DNA of 64,000 nt, from the NCBI GenBank assembly GCA_965221785.1, contig CBDCSR010000001.1, positions 1 through 64,000 of the forward strand. Direction: 5' to 3'. Each line of letters starts with the position of its first letter. Position 1 is the first letter of the stretch. This stretch comes from BD2-11 sp965221785 (GTDB lineage Bacteria > Gemmatimonadota > Gemmatimonadetes > Longimicrobiales > Gaopeijiaceae). A program made the position numbers and the translations under genes. Below are positions 1 to 7,746 of this stretch, piece after piece. The notes below the pieces were generated by a model. It saw only the letters and a list, made by a program, of their open reading frames with translations. It did not search any database and was not told the origin of the DNA.

Positions 1-1855
1 CCTCCGGGTCCGTCGCGCTCACCTGTCCGACCAGATCTCCCTTGGACGCCGTCGTGAGAAGGTCGAACGCATAGCTCTCCTGATCGAACTCCGGAGGCTT
101 GTTCGGCGGCGGTTCCACCGTGATTTCCACGGGAGCCGTGTCTTTGAGCCCGGGGGGATCGGTCGCGGCGGCGGTCAACTCGTATTTGCCCTCGGGCGGC
201 GTCGCTTTCACCGTGATCCGGCCCGTGGACCCGTTGACCTCGAAGTATGACGAACTCGACAGCGAGTATGTCACCTGCCCGCCCTCGGGATCCGTCGCGC
301 TCACCCGTCCTACCGGATCCCCTTTGGACACAGTCGTGAGAATGTCGAACGAATAGCTCTCCTGATCGAACTCCGGAGGCTTGTTTTCGGGCGGCTCTAC
401 GGTGATCGTCACGGCATCGGTGTCACTGAGGCTGCCGCCATCGGTGACTGTCAGTTCGAAAACCAGGTCCGTGGTCTTAGTCACACTCGGCGCCTCGAAG
501 GTCGCCGTCGCAGTGTTCGCGTTCTTTAACCCGTCCTTTGGCGTTGGACCTTCAATCTGCACCCAGGCGAAGTCGTGCGACGGGGTGCCCCAGGTCGCGT
601 CGTCGCCGTCTAGGTCCGTACTCGTGCCGCTCAGCGTCACTTCCGTACCCGCTGGGACATCTTCCTGATCGGTGCCCGCATCGACCGTGGGCGCTTCGTT
701 CACGTTTTCGACATTGATGGTGACGTTCGTGGCGTCGCTGGCGCCGCAATCATCGCTCACGCTGACCCTGACGACGTAGCTACTCCTCTCCTCATGGTCG
801 AGGGGCTCGGTGGTCGTGATCTGTCCAGAGACGTCGTCGATGGCGAAGCGCCCCGACCCTCCGCTCAGGCTGTAGAACGCGATGCTCTCCGTGGCGGCCG
901 TCACAGGAGCGCCCACGCGCGTACCAGCCGGCGCATTCTCTGAAACTGCGCGCGAGATCGGACCGTCCGGAAACTCCACGCTGCACGCGATGAATCCGAA
1001 CCTCCGCTGCGGGTCGACGCGCACACCGCTGCCCGCGCCCGCCCACGCGCCCGCACCGCCCGCTGTTGCCGCAGCCGCGGCCACCGCGTCGAGTGCCACA
1101 TAGAACATTTCGACCGGCTCGGACTCGTCGTCCTCCATCGTCTTCACGCTGATCGTCTTCGAGCGCTCGCCCGGCTCAAAAACGACGTTTCCGTTCGTTC
1201 CTTCGTAGTCGGAGCCCGCCACTGCCGTGCCGTCGCTGGTACGCCACCCCACCGACACCCGCGCGGCCACTGCCGAGGACAGCGTCACCGTCGAGTTCCA
1301 AGCCGCACCCTCCGGCAGCGTGTCGTTCATCGGGGTGATCTCGACCAGCACCGTGCCATCGTCCGAGATAGTCGCCGTCGCCGGGGCGGGGTCCACGACC
1401 GTCGCAGCCGCGCCGCTCGCGCCCGTCAGCGCCAGCACCACCGTCTCGCCATCGTCGAGTATGTCGTCGTCGAACGCGGCGAGCACGATCCGCGCGCTGT
1501 TCTCACCCTTGGCCACCGTGACCTCGCCCGACAGCGTCCGGTAGTCCGTGCCCGCCGTGGCCGTGCCCGACACCGAGTAGCGCACGGTCACCGCTCCGTC
1601 GGAGGTGCTGCCCGCCACCGAGACATCGAAACTGCCCTCCGAGCCCTCGGCCACCGAGCCGCCATCCGGCGCGGCCAAGGTGACCCGCAACGTGTCGGCG
1701 GCGGAGTGCGCTGAGGACGTGCGCGGAGAGGCACCGGACGGGCTGGCGGACCCCGCGAGCAGGAGAGCAGCGAGTGGGAGTGCCGCAAATAGCGCCCTGA
1801 TCGGGGCGCGCGGGCGCGCGAACGGCAGGCCCGAAGGCAAGGGGAGAAGGCGCAT
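1..1855 (-). CDS. Secreted Calx-beta/cadherin-repeat surface protein (3' part cut by window edge)
   Basis: About 618 residues are visible and the C-terminus lies beyond position 1. The ATG at 1855 gives a basic n-region and hydrophobic core (ALFAALPLAALLLAGSA) typical of a signal peptide, cleaved near residue 42. Two Calx-beta-like units follow (about residues 55-150 and 150-255), with the usual AGTDY and DDxxxEPxE patterns. A cadherin-like unit lies at about 270-375, a PKD-like unit at 385-485, and two close cadherin-like copies start at 491 and 585, each opening with PPEFDQESY. Such domains bind calcium and mediate adhesion, so an extracellular role is inferred. The two terminal copies repeat every 282 bp. 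No catalytic domain is visible. The next gene upstream, on the same strand, is another surface protein. Confidence 0.8.
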   Translation of the reverse strand, partial: MRLLPLPSGLPFARPRAPIRALFAALPLAALLLAGSASPSGASPRTSSAHSAADTLRVTLAAPDGGSVAEGSEGSFDVSVAGSTSDGAVTVRYSVSGTATAGTDYRTLSGEVTVAKGENSARIVLAAFDDDILDDGETVVLALTGASGAAATVVDPAPATATISDDGTVLVEITPMNDTLPEGAAWNSTVTLSSAVAARVSVGWRTSDGTAVAGSDYEGTNGNVVFEPGERSKTISVKTMEDDESEPVEMFYVALDAVAAAAATAGGAGAWAGAGSGVRVDPQRRFGFIACSVEFPDGPISRAVSENAPAGTRVGAPVTAATESIAFYSLSGGSGRFAIDDVSGQITTTEPLDHEERSSYVVRVSVSDDCGASDATNVTINVENVNEAPTVDAGTDQEDVPAGTEVTLSGTSTDLDGDDATWGTPSHDFAWVQIEGPTPKDGLKNANTATATFEAPSVTKTTDLVFELTVTDGGSLSDTDAVTITVEPPENKPPEFDQESYSFDILTTVSKGDPVGRVSATDPEGGQVTYSLSSSSYFEVNGSTGRITVKATPPEGKYELTAAATDPPGLKDTAPVEITVEPPPNKPPEFDQESYAFDLLTTASKGDLVGQVSATDPE

Positions 1856-2067
1856 CGGGGCGGTTGCGTCCTGTTGGGGGGAGGGTTGGAGGTCGGCGTG
1901 GGCTGCTGGACATACCGGCAGCGCGAGAACGCAGGAAGGTAAGGGGACGGCGCGAAAGCACAAGCTCGCCCGGATCATCCGGATCGGAGCGCGTGGTGGA
2001 TCGCGGCACCACCACCGGTCGCGATCCGTCCGGGCCGAGCACGGGACGCCCGCTGAGGGCTTTCCCC

Positions 2068-5000
2068 TCAGTCGCGGATCACCCGCACCACCTTGCCGTT
2101 CTCGTCCACCACGATCACCGGGAGCTTCAAGATGGCGTCCGTCAGTTCGAACACGTCCCCATCCGGCCCGGTCGGCGCGGCGTCGCGCCCCACGTCACCC
2201 GTCCCCGGCAATCTGTACTCGTCGGCCTTGGTCAAGTCCACCACATGGCCTATGTCCGCAAGCGCCTGAAGCGTGATCGCGCTGATGACGTCTGCGTTCG
2301 AAGACATGATTTCCTCGCCGAAGACGCTGCGCCGCCAATGGACGCCGTACTCGTTCAGCGGGATCTTCGGCCCATCGTACGCCGAGCCCCCTGCCGCGTC
2401 GAACGCCTCGATCGCCAGCGGGCCTGTGAAGTAGAACTCCCGCGGCGACCCGATCTCCTCTTTGAACTCTCCACTCGACGCGAACAGCCCTAGAACGTGC
2501 CCCATCTCGTGCTGCGCCACCTTGTGGAAGGTGCTCAGATGCCATTGTGGGGCGAGGGTGCTGTAGCTGGCGCCACCGTAGAAGGCCAGCCTGGACCCTT
2601 CGCGCACGCCAAGCTTCCAAGCGTGGGTGATCGAATACTTGGGTGCCCACACCGAATGCACCACCAGATCGTCGACAACGCCAGCCAAGCGGGGGCCGTG
2701 CTCCCCAAGTGCATTGATGTATCCGTCGATCGGTACGTCCGGGAGGTCGCCGACCACCACCTCCTCCCATCGGTCGGCCGCCCTCCGCATCGCCGCTTTC
2801 TGTTCGTCGGTGAACCCTGGATCGAAGATCAGGTTGATGTTGAATCGGTTCGGGTCATTGGCGGGCGCCACCTGCACCTGCACAAGCTGCCGGGCCGCCA
2901 AGTCCGAGGGATCGACCGCCGCCACCACGAGCGCCGCGTCGCCCTCGCCCATCGGTTCCATCCAGAGCATCCCGCCCTCGATGCGTCCCTCCACCACCCC
3001 GCCGTCGCTCGACTCGACCGCGTAGGCCAGCGAGTCGCCGTCGGGATCGGAGAAGTAGGGTTCCAGCGGCAGCGGCTCGGGCGCGCCGCCGGCTTGAAGC
3101 CAATACGACGGCACCGCCTGACGGTACACCGGCGAGCGGTTGTCGGATTCGGCGAACAGAACCATCTGCCCGCCCGGCACCACCTCGATGCCCTCGTAGT
3201 GCGGCGGCAGCCCAGGCGGCTGGCCGAAGCTGACGTGCACGGGTCCCCGACCGCCGGAAGGCGGTCCGACCACCAGCGGCGCGCTCGCCGTGTCGCCCGT
3301 CGCCACCTCGAACCAACTCTCGGATGCCGCGCCGCCCTGCACCGCAACTGGTATGCGGAAACCGAAAGGTGCCCCGTCCGGAACCCGCATCACAACCCGC
3401 GCCGGACCCGGCGCCAGCGCTTCGACCGCGTCCGTGCGCACGAACTCCACCGAGATCGGAAAGGGCGCGCCGGGGTTATTCCTGCCAACGAACTGCTCCA
3501 ACCGATCCATTCCCGCGAACACCCCGGGCGGCAAGGCTTCGAGATGGTTGCTTCCCACGTCCAAGTACTCCAGCCTCCGCAGCGCATCGAAAACACCCGG
3601 CCTGAGCCGGGACAGGTAGAGGCCGGCAATGTTCAGCTCCCTCAGGGCACCCAACCGGTCGAACACGCCAGACGGCAAATCGAACAGCGGATTGGGTGAA
3701 AGATTCAGGACCTCCAGCCGCTCCAGATCGTCGAACACGCCGGGCCGCAAAGGGGACAGTTGGGTACCGCTCAGATTCAGGCTCCGCAGTTGCGACAGGC
3801 CGTCGAAGATGCCCGGCGGCAGCTCGCCCAGCTTGTTGTGACCGACCCACGCGTCCAGCCTCAGGTGTCGCAGGTTCGCCAAGCCCGCGAAGATCCCCGG
3901 CGGAAGACCGGACAGGCGGTTCCGATGCAGGGAAAGAATCTCCAGCGCCTCCAGACCGGCGAACATCTCCGCCGACAACGCCGTCAGTTCGTTCTCGCCA
4001 AGTTCCAACTCGCGCAACTGCGTCGTGCCCGCGAACATCCCCGGTGGCAGCTCCGTCAGTTGGTTGCTGGTCAAATCCACGCGGTACAGTTGCGGAAGTT
4101 CCGCGAAGATCCCCCGTGGCAGCGCGGTCAGCCGATTGTAGTTCAGATGTAGACTCCTCAGGTTCCCGAGACCCGCGAAGATACCGGGCGGCAACGCCTT
4201 CAGTTGATTGAAGGTCAGCCACACCGACTTCAGGTTCGCGGGACCCTCGAAGATATCGGGTGGTAGCGCCGTCAGTTGGTTTCGATCCAAGCGGAGCACC
4301 TCAGTACTCGACAAGCCCGCGAAGTCGCCGCTCCTCAGGCTCGCAATGCCGCGGCTGCCCAGGTCGAGATTGCCGATCGCCGCAAGGTGTTCCTCCGTCA
4401 CCCCGGCGCAGTCCGCCGTCCCTGCACGCCTCACCAACTCCTCGGCCACCTCCAGCGTCCGCGCACAAACGCCTTCGTCCGGCAGCGCCAGCGCGGTGAT
4501 CTCCGCTTGCGCACCCCCGGCCACCGACGCGACCAGCGTCTGAGAGCCCAGCACCCCACCCAGCGTCCACTCCGTCCAGGCCATCCCCGCGCTGTCGCTC
4601 GGCACTTCCGGCGGGCTCGCCGTGCCGCCGTGCGCCGATGCGTCGAACCGGACGGTCGCCGACACCGACACCGGCGTGCCCCCCGCGTCCAGAAGCCGCA
4701 CTCCGACCGGTCGCCGCAGCGGGACTCCGATGACCGCCCCCTGGCCGCCACCGACCGTCTCCAAGGACGCCGCCGCCTGCTCCACCCGAACGAACGCCTG
4801 ATCCCAATCCCGGTCACGCTCCGCCAGCAATCCCGCCGTGCCGTTGCCGCGCGCCGTCACCACACCGTCCGCGTCCACTGCGAAGACCGTTGTGTCCCGG
4901 CTAGTCCACCGCACAGGATTCAGTCCCAACCCGCCACCCCGCACCGCGAACGCCAGCCGCTGCCCGATGTGCGTCAGAGTCACCGAGTCCGGCTCTATGT

Positions 5001-5109
5001 CGAGCGACGGCCCCGGCTCGACCACCGGATCCGAGTCGCAGGATCCGAGCGCCGCCAAGAATAGCGCGGCCGCCGCCACCGGCAGCCATCGCCTTACGGC
5101 TCCGTCCAT
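2068..5109 (-). CDS. Lipoprotein with Ig-like domain, leucine-rich repeats and leishmanolysin-like metalloprotease domain
   Basis: 1013 residues from the ATG at 5109. I chose this start because it yields a lipoprotein signal, ALFLAALGSC with Cys24; the open frame continues to 5283 without signal character. A BIG2-like domain lies near residues 34-110. About a dozen leucine-rich repeats of the type LPPGIFAGLxNLRxLxLxxN fill roughly 240-560. A cadherin/PKD-like stretch follows. The C-terminal protease part has HEMGHVLG at about 867-874, a distal GVHW with a candidate third zinc ligand at His924, and a Met-turn-like EEIMSS. This layout is that of the leishmanolysin (M8) metzincins, with the third ligand far from HExxH. 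The protein is probably anchored outside the cytoplasm and may bind and cut proteins; the substrate is unknown. It ends in a charged tail (VDENGKVVRVIRD). Confidence 0.85.
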   Translation of the reverse strand: MDGAVRRWLPVAAAALFLAALGSCDSDPVVEPGPSLDIEPDSVTLTHIGQRLAFAVRGGGLGLNPVRWTSRDTTVFAVDADGVVTARGNGTAGLLAERDRDWDQAFVRVEQAAASLETVGGGQGAVIGVPLRRPVGVRLLDAGGTPVSVSATVRFDASAHGGTASPPEVPSDSAGMAWTEWTLGGVLGSQTLVASVAGGAQAEITALALPDEGVCARTLEVAEELVRRAGTADCAGVTEEHLAAIGNLDLGSRGIASLRSGDFAGLSSTEVLRLDRNQLTALPPDIFEGPANLKSVWLTFNQLKALPPGIFAGLGNLRSLHLNYNRLTALPRGIFAELPQLYRVDLTSNQLTELPPGMFAGTTQLRELELGENELTALSAEMFAGLEALEILSLHRNRLSGLPPGIFAGLANLRHLRLDAWVGHNKLGELPPGIFDGLSQLRSLNLSGTQLSPLRPGVFDDLERLEVLNLSPNPLFDLPSGVFDRLGALRELNIAGLYLSRLRPGVFDALRRLEYLDVGSNHLEALPPGVFAGMDRLEQFVGRNNPGAPFPISVEFVRTDAVEALAPGPARVVMRVPDGAPFGFRIPVAVQGGAASESWFEVATGDTASAPLVVGPPSGGRGPVHVSFGQPPGLPPHYEGIEVVPGGQMVLFAESDNRSPVYRQAVPSYWLQAGGAPEPLPLEPYFSDPDGDSLAYAVESSDGGVVEGRIEGGMLWMEPMGEGDAALVVAAVDPSDLAARQLVQVQVAPANDPNRFNINLIFDPGFTDEQKAAMRRAADRWEEVVVGDLPDVPIDGYINALGEHGPRLAGVVDDLVVHSVWAPKYSITHAWKLGVREGSRLAFYGGASYSTLAPQWHLSTFHKVAQHEMGHVLGLFASSGEFKEEIGSPREFYFTGPLAIEAFDAAGGSAYDGPKIPLNEYGVHWRRSVFGEEIMSSNADVISAITLQALADIGHVVDLTKADEYRLPGTGDVGRDAAPTGPDGDVFELTDAILKLPVIVVDENGKVVRVIRD

Positions 5110-5480
5110 CAAGCACCCGGGCAAACCGGGAAACGGCTGCCTATCGCTCGGGCCGGTCGCGGGGATTCTCGCGCGCATCCTATTTCGTTGACTGAGTACC
5201 TGTGGATTGGATCGCAGGGGTGTTGCTGCGCTACGGGTACCGATGGCCACCTTCGATTTCGATGCCCAAAAAGATGCCCGCACCGAGGCTCATCGAGCAA
5301 ACGGACGATCTGCTCGGGAGGCGAGACGCCGAGTACTGCGGGGCGGCCCACCGAGACGCTGCCGGAGCATTCCTCCACCCCGTTGGCGACGGCATCCGAT
5401 GGCCCGGATACGTTCCGAGACAGGCCGAGACACCACGGGACATCACAGCGTTTCCGAAGGGTTGACCGCCTCGCGGGAGG
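5110..5480. other. Intergenic stretch before the mobilization region
   Basis: About 370 bp between the leucine-rich lipoprotein start and the left copy of the module-flanking repeat. Open frames here are short, lie on both strands and lack recognisable protein character. I see no convincing gene, terminator or tRNA. Confidence 0.5.
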
Positions 5481-5975
5481 CTCTCCAGCGTCTTGGACAT
5501 GGAGACGCCGAAGCAGCAGTTCAGCACACGGGGCAGCGTTCCCATCGGGGCTGCCGCGTCGTCCACGATGGCCGCACTGAAACCTATTGCGGATGGAGTC
5601 CGTAGGATGCGGCCCTTCGGGTCACCGAAGCCCGGAGGGCCGCACGATCGAACGAGGCGAAGGACTGGAGGACACGCAAGTAGCCAGGTTGATCCACCCC
5701 CAAGGCGGAACCGGCGCCCGCGTCCATCGACACCGGCGCTGGCGGGATTATTTGCCGCTTGGCATTGCGGGCTGCATGGACGGCCCGACGTGGCTGGCCT
5801 CAGTACGACCGCCGACCGCGCTTTGCGAGGGCCGTCTGAACGGGTTCCCCGAAGCGCTCCCGGAGGTGCGCCGCCACCGCGTGGACGCTGGTCGGCGAAA
5901 CCTCCGAGACACGTCGCCCACGGGCTTGTCTGACGCCCGTTTCGTGATTCAGTATCCATCTCACAAGCGGACGCC
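5481..5975 (+). repeat. Left copy of the structured module-flanking repeat
   Basis: About 0.5 kb that reappears, diverged and inverted, at 11575-12072. Matching landmarks in order are a CATGGAGACGC block near 5495, a hairpin at 5609-5643, a block shared with the right copy near 5690-5740 (CAAGGCGGAACCGG, then GTCCATCGACA), and TGAACGGGTTCCCCG near 5835. The hairpin pairs GCGGCCCT with AGGGCCGC around an inner TCGG/CCGA stem. The right copy keeps a hairpin here with different bases. Similarity shows in more than one reading frame, so conservation looks nucleotide-level rather than coding. It is the outer end of a mobilization module; its role is unknown. Confidence 0.6.
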
Positions 5976-6053
5976 CGTTTGTCACGAAGCAACTTGCCTC
6001 GCAGCGCCCCTTTGCGACGCTTCCGCTTCGGCGCCCGTTCTTGCCCGGCTCGA

Positions 6054-7055
6054 TCATCCGTGAACGCTCCCCGCCGGGCTGGGCGTCGGGAAGGCCGGGC
6101 AGGAGTACTCGCGCGGCGGCTGCGCCGTCCAAGTGCGGTCCTGCTGCACCAGGGCGTTGGCGAGGACGAGGAGCTTCCGCATCACGGCCGTCAGGGCGAC
6201 CTTGCGCGGCTTCCCCTTGGCGAGGAGCGCCTCGTACTTCCGCTTGAGGTCGGGATTGTGATGGGCCGCAACCAGAGCGGGCATGAAGAGCAGCCGGCGG
6301 ACCCGGTGCCTGCCGCCCTGGATGAAGCTCCGTCCCTTCCAGTTTCCGGACTCCCGGGTGACCGGGGCGAGTCCGGCGAGGCTGGCGGCTCCCGACCGAG
6401 TGAGCATACCCAGTTCCGGCAAGTGGACGATCAGTCCCGCGGCGGTGATGTCCGAGATGCCCGGGATCGAGGTCAGGATCTCGGCCCGGCGCTCCATCTC
6501 CTTCTCCTCCCCGATCCGCTGCCGGATCTCGGCATCGATGAGCTTCAGCTGGCGGTCGATCTGCCGCAGCCTCTGCCTGGTGACCCGCTTGCCCACGGAA
6601 GTGCGCAAGTTCCTGGCCCGGTTGGTGATTGCGGTCCGATCCCTGACCAGCGCGTCGCGGATCTGCTGGAGCTCGGCAAGCTCGCGCTGCCCCTCCGACC
6701 GCGCCTCGGTCGGGCGCAGGTCCTCGATGGCCGAAGCCATGATGGACAGCATCCGGGCGTCCACCGCGTCGGTCTTGGCGCGCCGCCCGATGGAGCGGGC
6801 GAAGGACCGGACCTGGAAGGGGTTGATCGCGTACAGGGGGAGCCCGGCCTTCAGGAGGGTGTCCTCGAAGTCGCGGTGGAAGGCTCCGGTGGGTTCGTAC
6901 GCGATCCGGTCGATCCCGGAGCCGATCCAGACGATCAGCTTCCGGAAGCCGGCGCTGTCGTTGGGGAACCGGGATACTCTCCCCTCGGGCGCGGCGAAGG
7001 CGTCGAGCCAGTCCTTGGAGATGTCGATCCCGACGGTGCGGAGGATGCTCCTCAT
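6054..7055 (-). CDS. IS110-family transposase
   Basis: 333 residues, the usual length for the family. The N-terminal RuvC-like DEDD domain starts with VGIDISKDWLDAF and continues with KTDAVDARML, which supplies acidic residues of the catalytic site. The C-terminal Transposase_20 domain shows IPGISDITAAGLI, LAGLAPVTRESGNWKG and GGRHRVRRLLFMPAL, including the serine region typical of IS110/IS1111 enzymes. The gene reads against mobC and mobA of the left module. Nothing in it looks broken, so it may be active. The start is the ATG at 7055 and the noncoding strip upstream is where IS110-group elements encode their guide RNA. Confidence 0.92.
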   Translation of the reverse strand: MRSILRTVGIDISKDWLDAFAAPEGRVSRFPNDSAGFRKLIVWIGSGIDRIAYEPTGAFHRDFEDTLLKAGLPLYAINPFQVRSFARSIGRRAKTDAVDARMLSIMASAIEDLRPTEARSEGQRELAELQQIRDALVRDRTAITNRARNLRTSVGKRVTRQRLRQIDRQLKLIDAEIRQRIGEEKEMERRAEILTSIPGISDITAAGLIVHLPELGMLTRSGAASLAGLAPVTRESGNWKGRSFIQGGRHRVRRLLFMPALVAAHHNPDLKRKYEALLAKGKPRKVALTAVMRKLLVLANALVQQDRTWTAQPPREYSCPAFPTPSPAGSVHG

Positions 7056-7059
7056 GAGT

Positions 7060-7300
7060 TCTTCCCTTCTCCTGTGCTTGTTATGCGAGCCTCGATGCTC
7101 GTGTATCCATTCAGGACATTGGGAAGGACGGTGGCGATCACACTTACCACGGCCCCTTTACGGCCTGCCAGCATATCGATCCGACCACCGTCCCTGTTGA
7201 GCGCCCGCTCCGGCTCGCTGCGCTCGCCTCCACGGGCGCTCAACAGCCCGGGCCTTCCCCGTGACCCGGTCATGCAAATCAAGCGGGAATCTGCATGATT
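7060..7300 (-). ncRNA. Candidate IS110 bridge (seek) RNA region
   Basis: IS110-group elements encode a structured RNA in the noncoding end upstream of the transposase; it pairs with target and donor DNA. This 240-bp strip occupies that position. It contains a perfect 14-bp stem, CTGTTGAGCGCCCG at 7194-7207 pairing with 7233-7246, and other short inverted repeats. Boundaries and guide loops cannot be assigned by eye. Confidence 0.4.
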
Positions 7301-7312
7301 ATGGGAAACAAG

Positions 7313-7380
7313 CCAGCGTACTCCTTGTGGCCACACTCCGTGAGTCCCCTGCGGAGGCTGGCGGGGGGCTGTGCCCCCTC
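7313..7380 (+). other. Candidate oriT, left mobilization module
   Basis: Upstream of mobC, an inverted repeat (CTCCG at 7336-7340, CGGAG at 7352-7356) directly abuts GCTGGCG (7357-7363). The right module has the same layout: an inverted repeat abutting CTGGCG. ColE1-type origins also place nic just past an inverted repeat, near CTGG, but the nic assignment here is inference. A second hairpin, six G then five C around CTGTG, lies at 7363-7378. Confidence 0.45.
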
Positions 7381-7407
7381 TGACCCCCGACACGGCAACG
7401 GCGCGCC

Positions 7408-7746
7408 ATGAGCCGTGGACGCGCCGTTTGGGTGAAGGTTCGCGCCAGCGAGGCGGAGCGTGCCGAGTGGCACGCCAAGGCGCGCTCGGCGGGCTTGACG
7501 CTGTCGGATCTGGTGCGCCGGGCGGTCGGCCGGACGCACACTTGGACCGTGGCCCACGCCGAGGTCGAGCGCGAGCGCACCCGGCAGGTGGCGCGCGTCG
7601 GCAACAACCTCAACCAGATCGCTCGCTGGGCGAATGCCCACAAGGAGGGGGTCGAGGCCGTCGAGGTGATCGGCCACCTGATCGCCATCAGGCGGGCGCT
7701 CAGCGCCTTGGAGCCCGCCGAAAGCCCGGACCCGGATGCACATTAA
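7408..7746 (+). CDS. mobC: Mobilization accessory protein MobC, left module
   Basis: 112 residues. MobC proteins bind oriT and help the relaxase open the DNA strands. The N-terminal half (VKVRASEAERAEWHAKARSA) resembles a ribbon-helix-helix DNA-binding unit. The C-terminal half carries the family motif VGNNLNQIARWAN and the helix EAVEVIGHLIAIRRAL. The right-module paralogue is similar throughout, most strongly over this motif. The last 11 bp overlap the relaxase start, which implies coupled translation. A G/C-run hairpin lies about 30 bp upstream of the ATG and could be an operator or part of oriT. Confidence 0.85.
   Translation: MSRGRAVWVKVRASEAERAEWHAKARSAGLTLSDLVRRAVGRTHTWTVAHAEVERERTRQVARVGNNLNQIARWANAHKEGVEAVEVIGHLIAIRRALSALEPAESPDPDAH

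Larger units (their letters stand above)
6040..7312 (-). mobile_element. IS110-type insertion sequence inside the left mobilization module (ends approximate)
   Basis: The element holds one transposase gene (6054-7055) and about 250 bp of noncoding DNA upstream of it. Comparison with the right module helps place its edges. Similarity to the right flanking repeat fades near 5975 and resumes near 7313, where GCCAGCGTAC matches GCCAGCATAC of the right module. IS110 elements usually lack clear terminal inverted repeats, so exact ends cannot be read. Confidence 0.6.

Noticed and set aside
5231..5992. 253-codon minus-strand frame in the left flanking repeat
   Set aside because: The right copy does not preserve it as a frame; conservation is at the nucleotide level.
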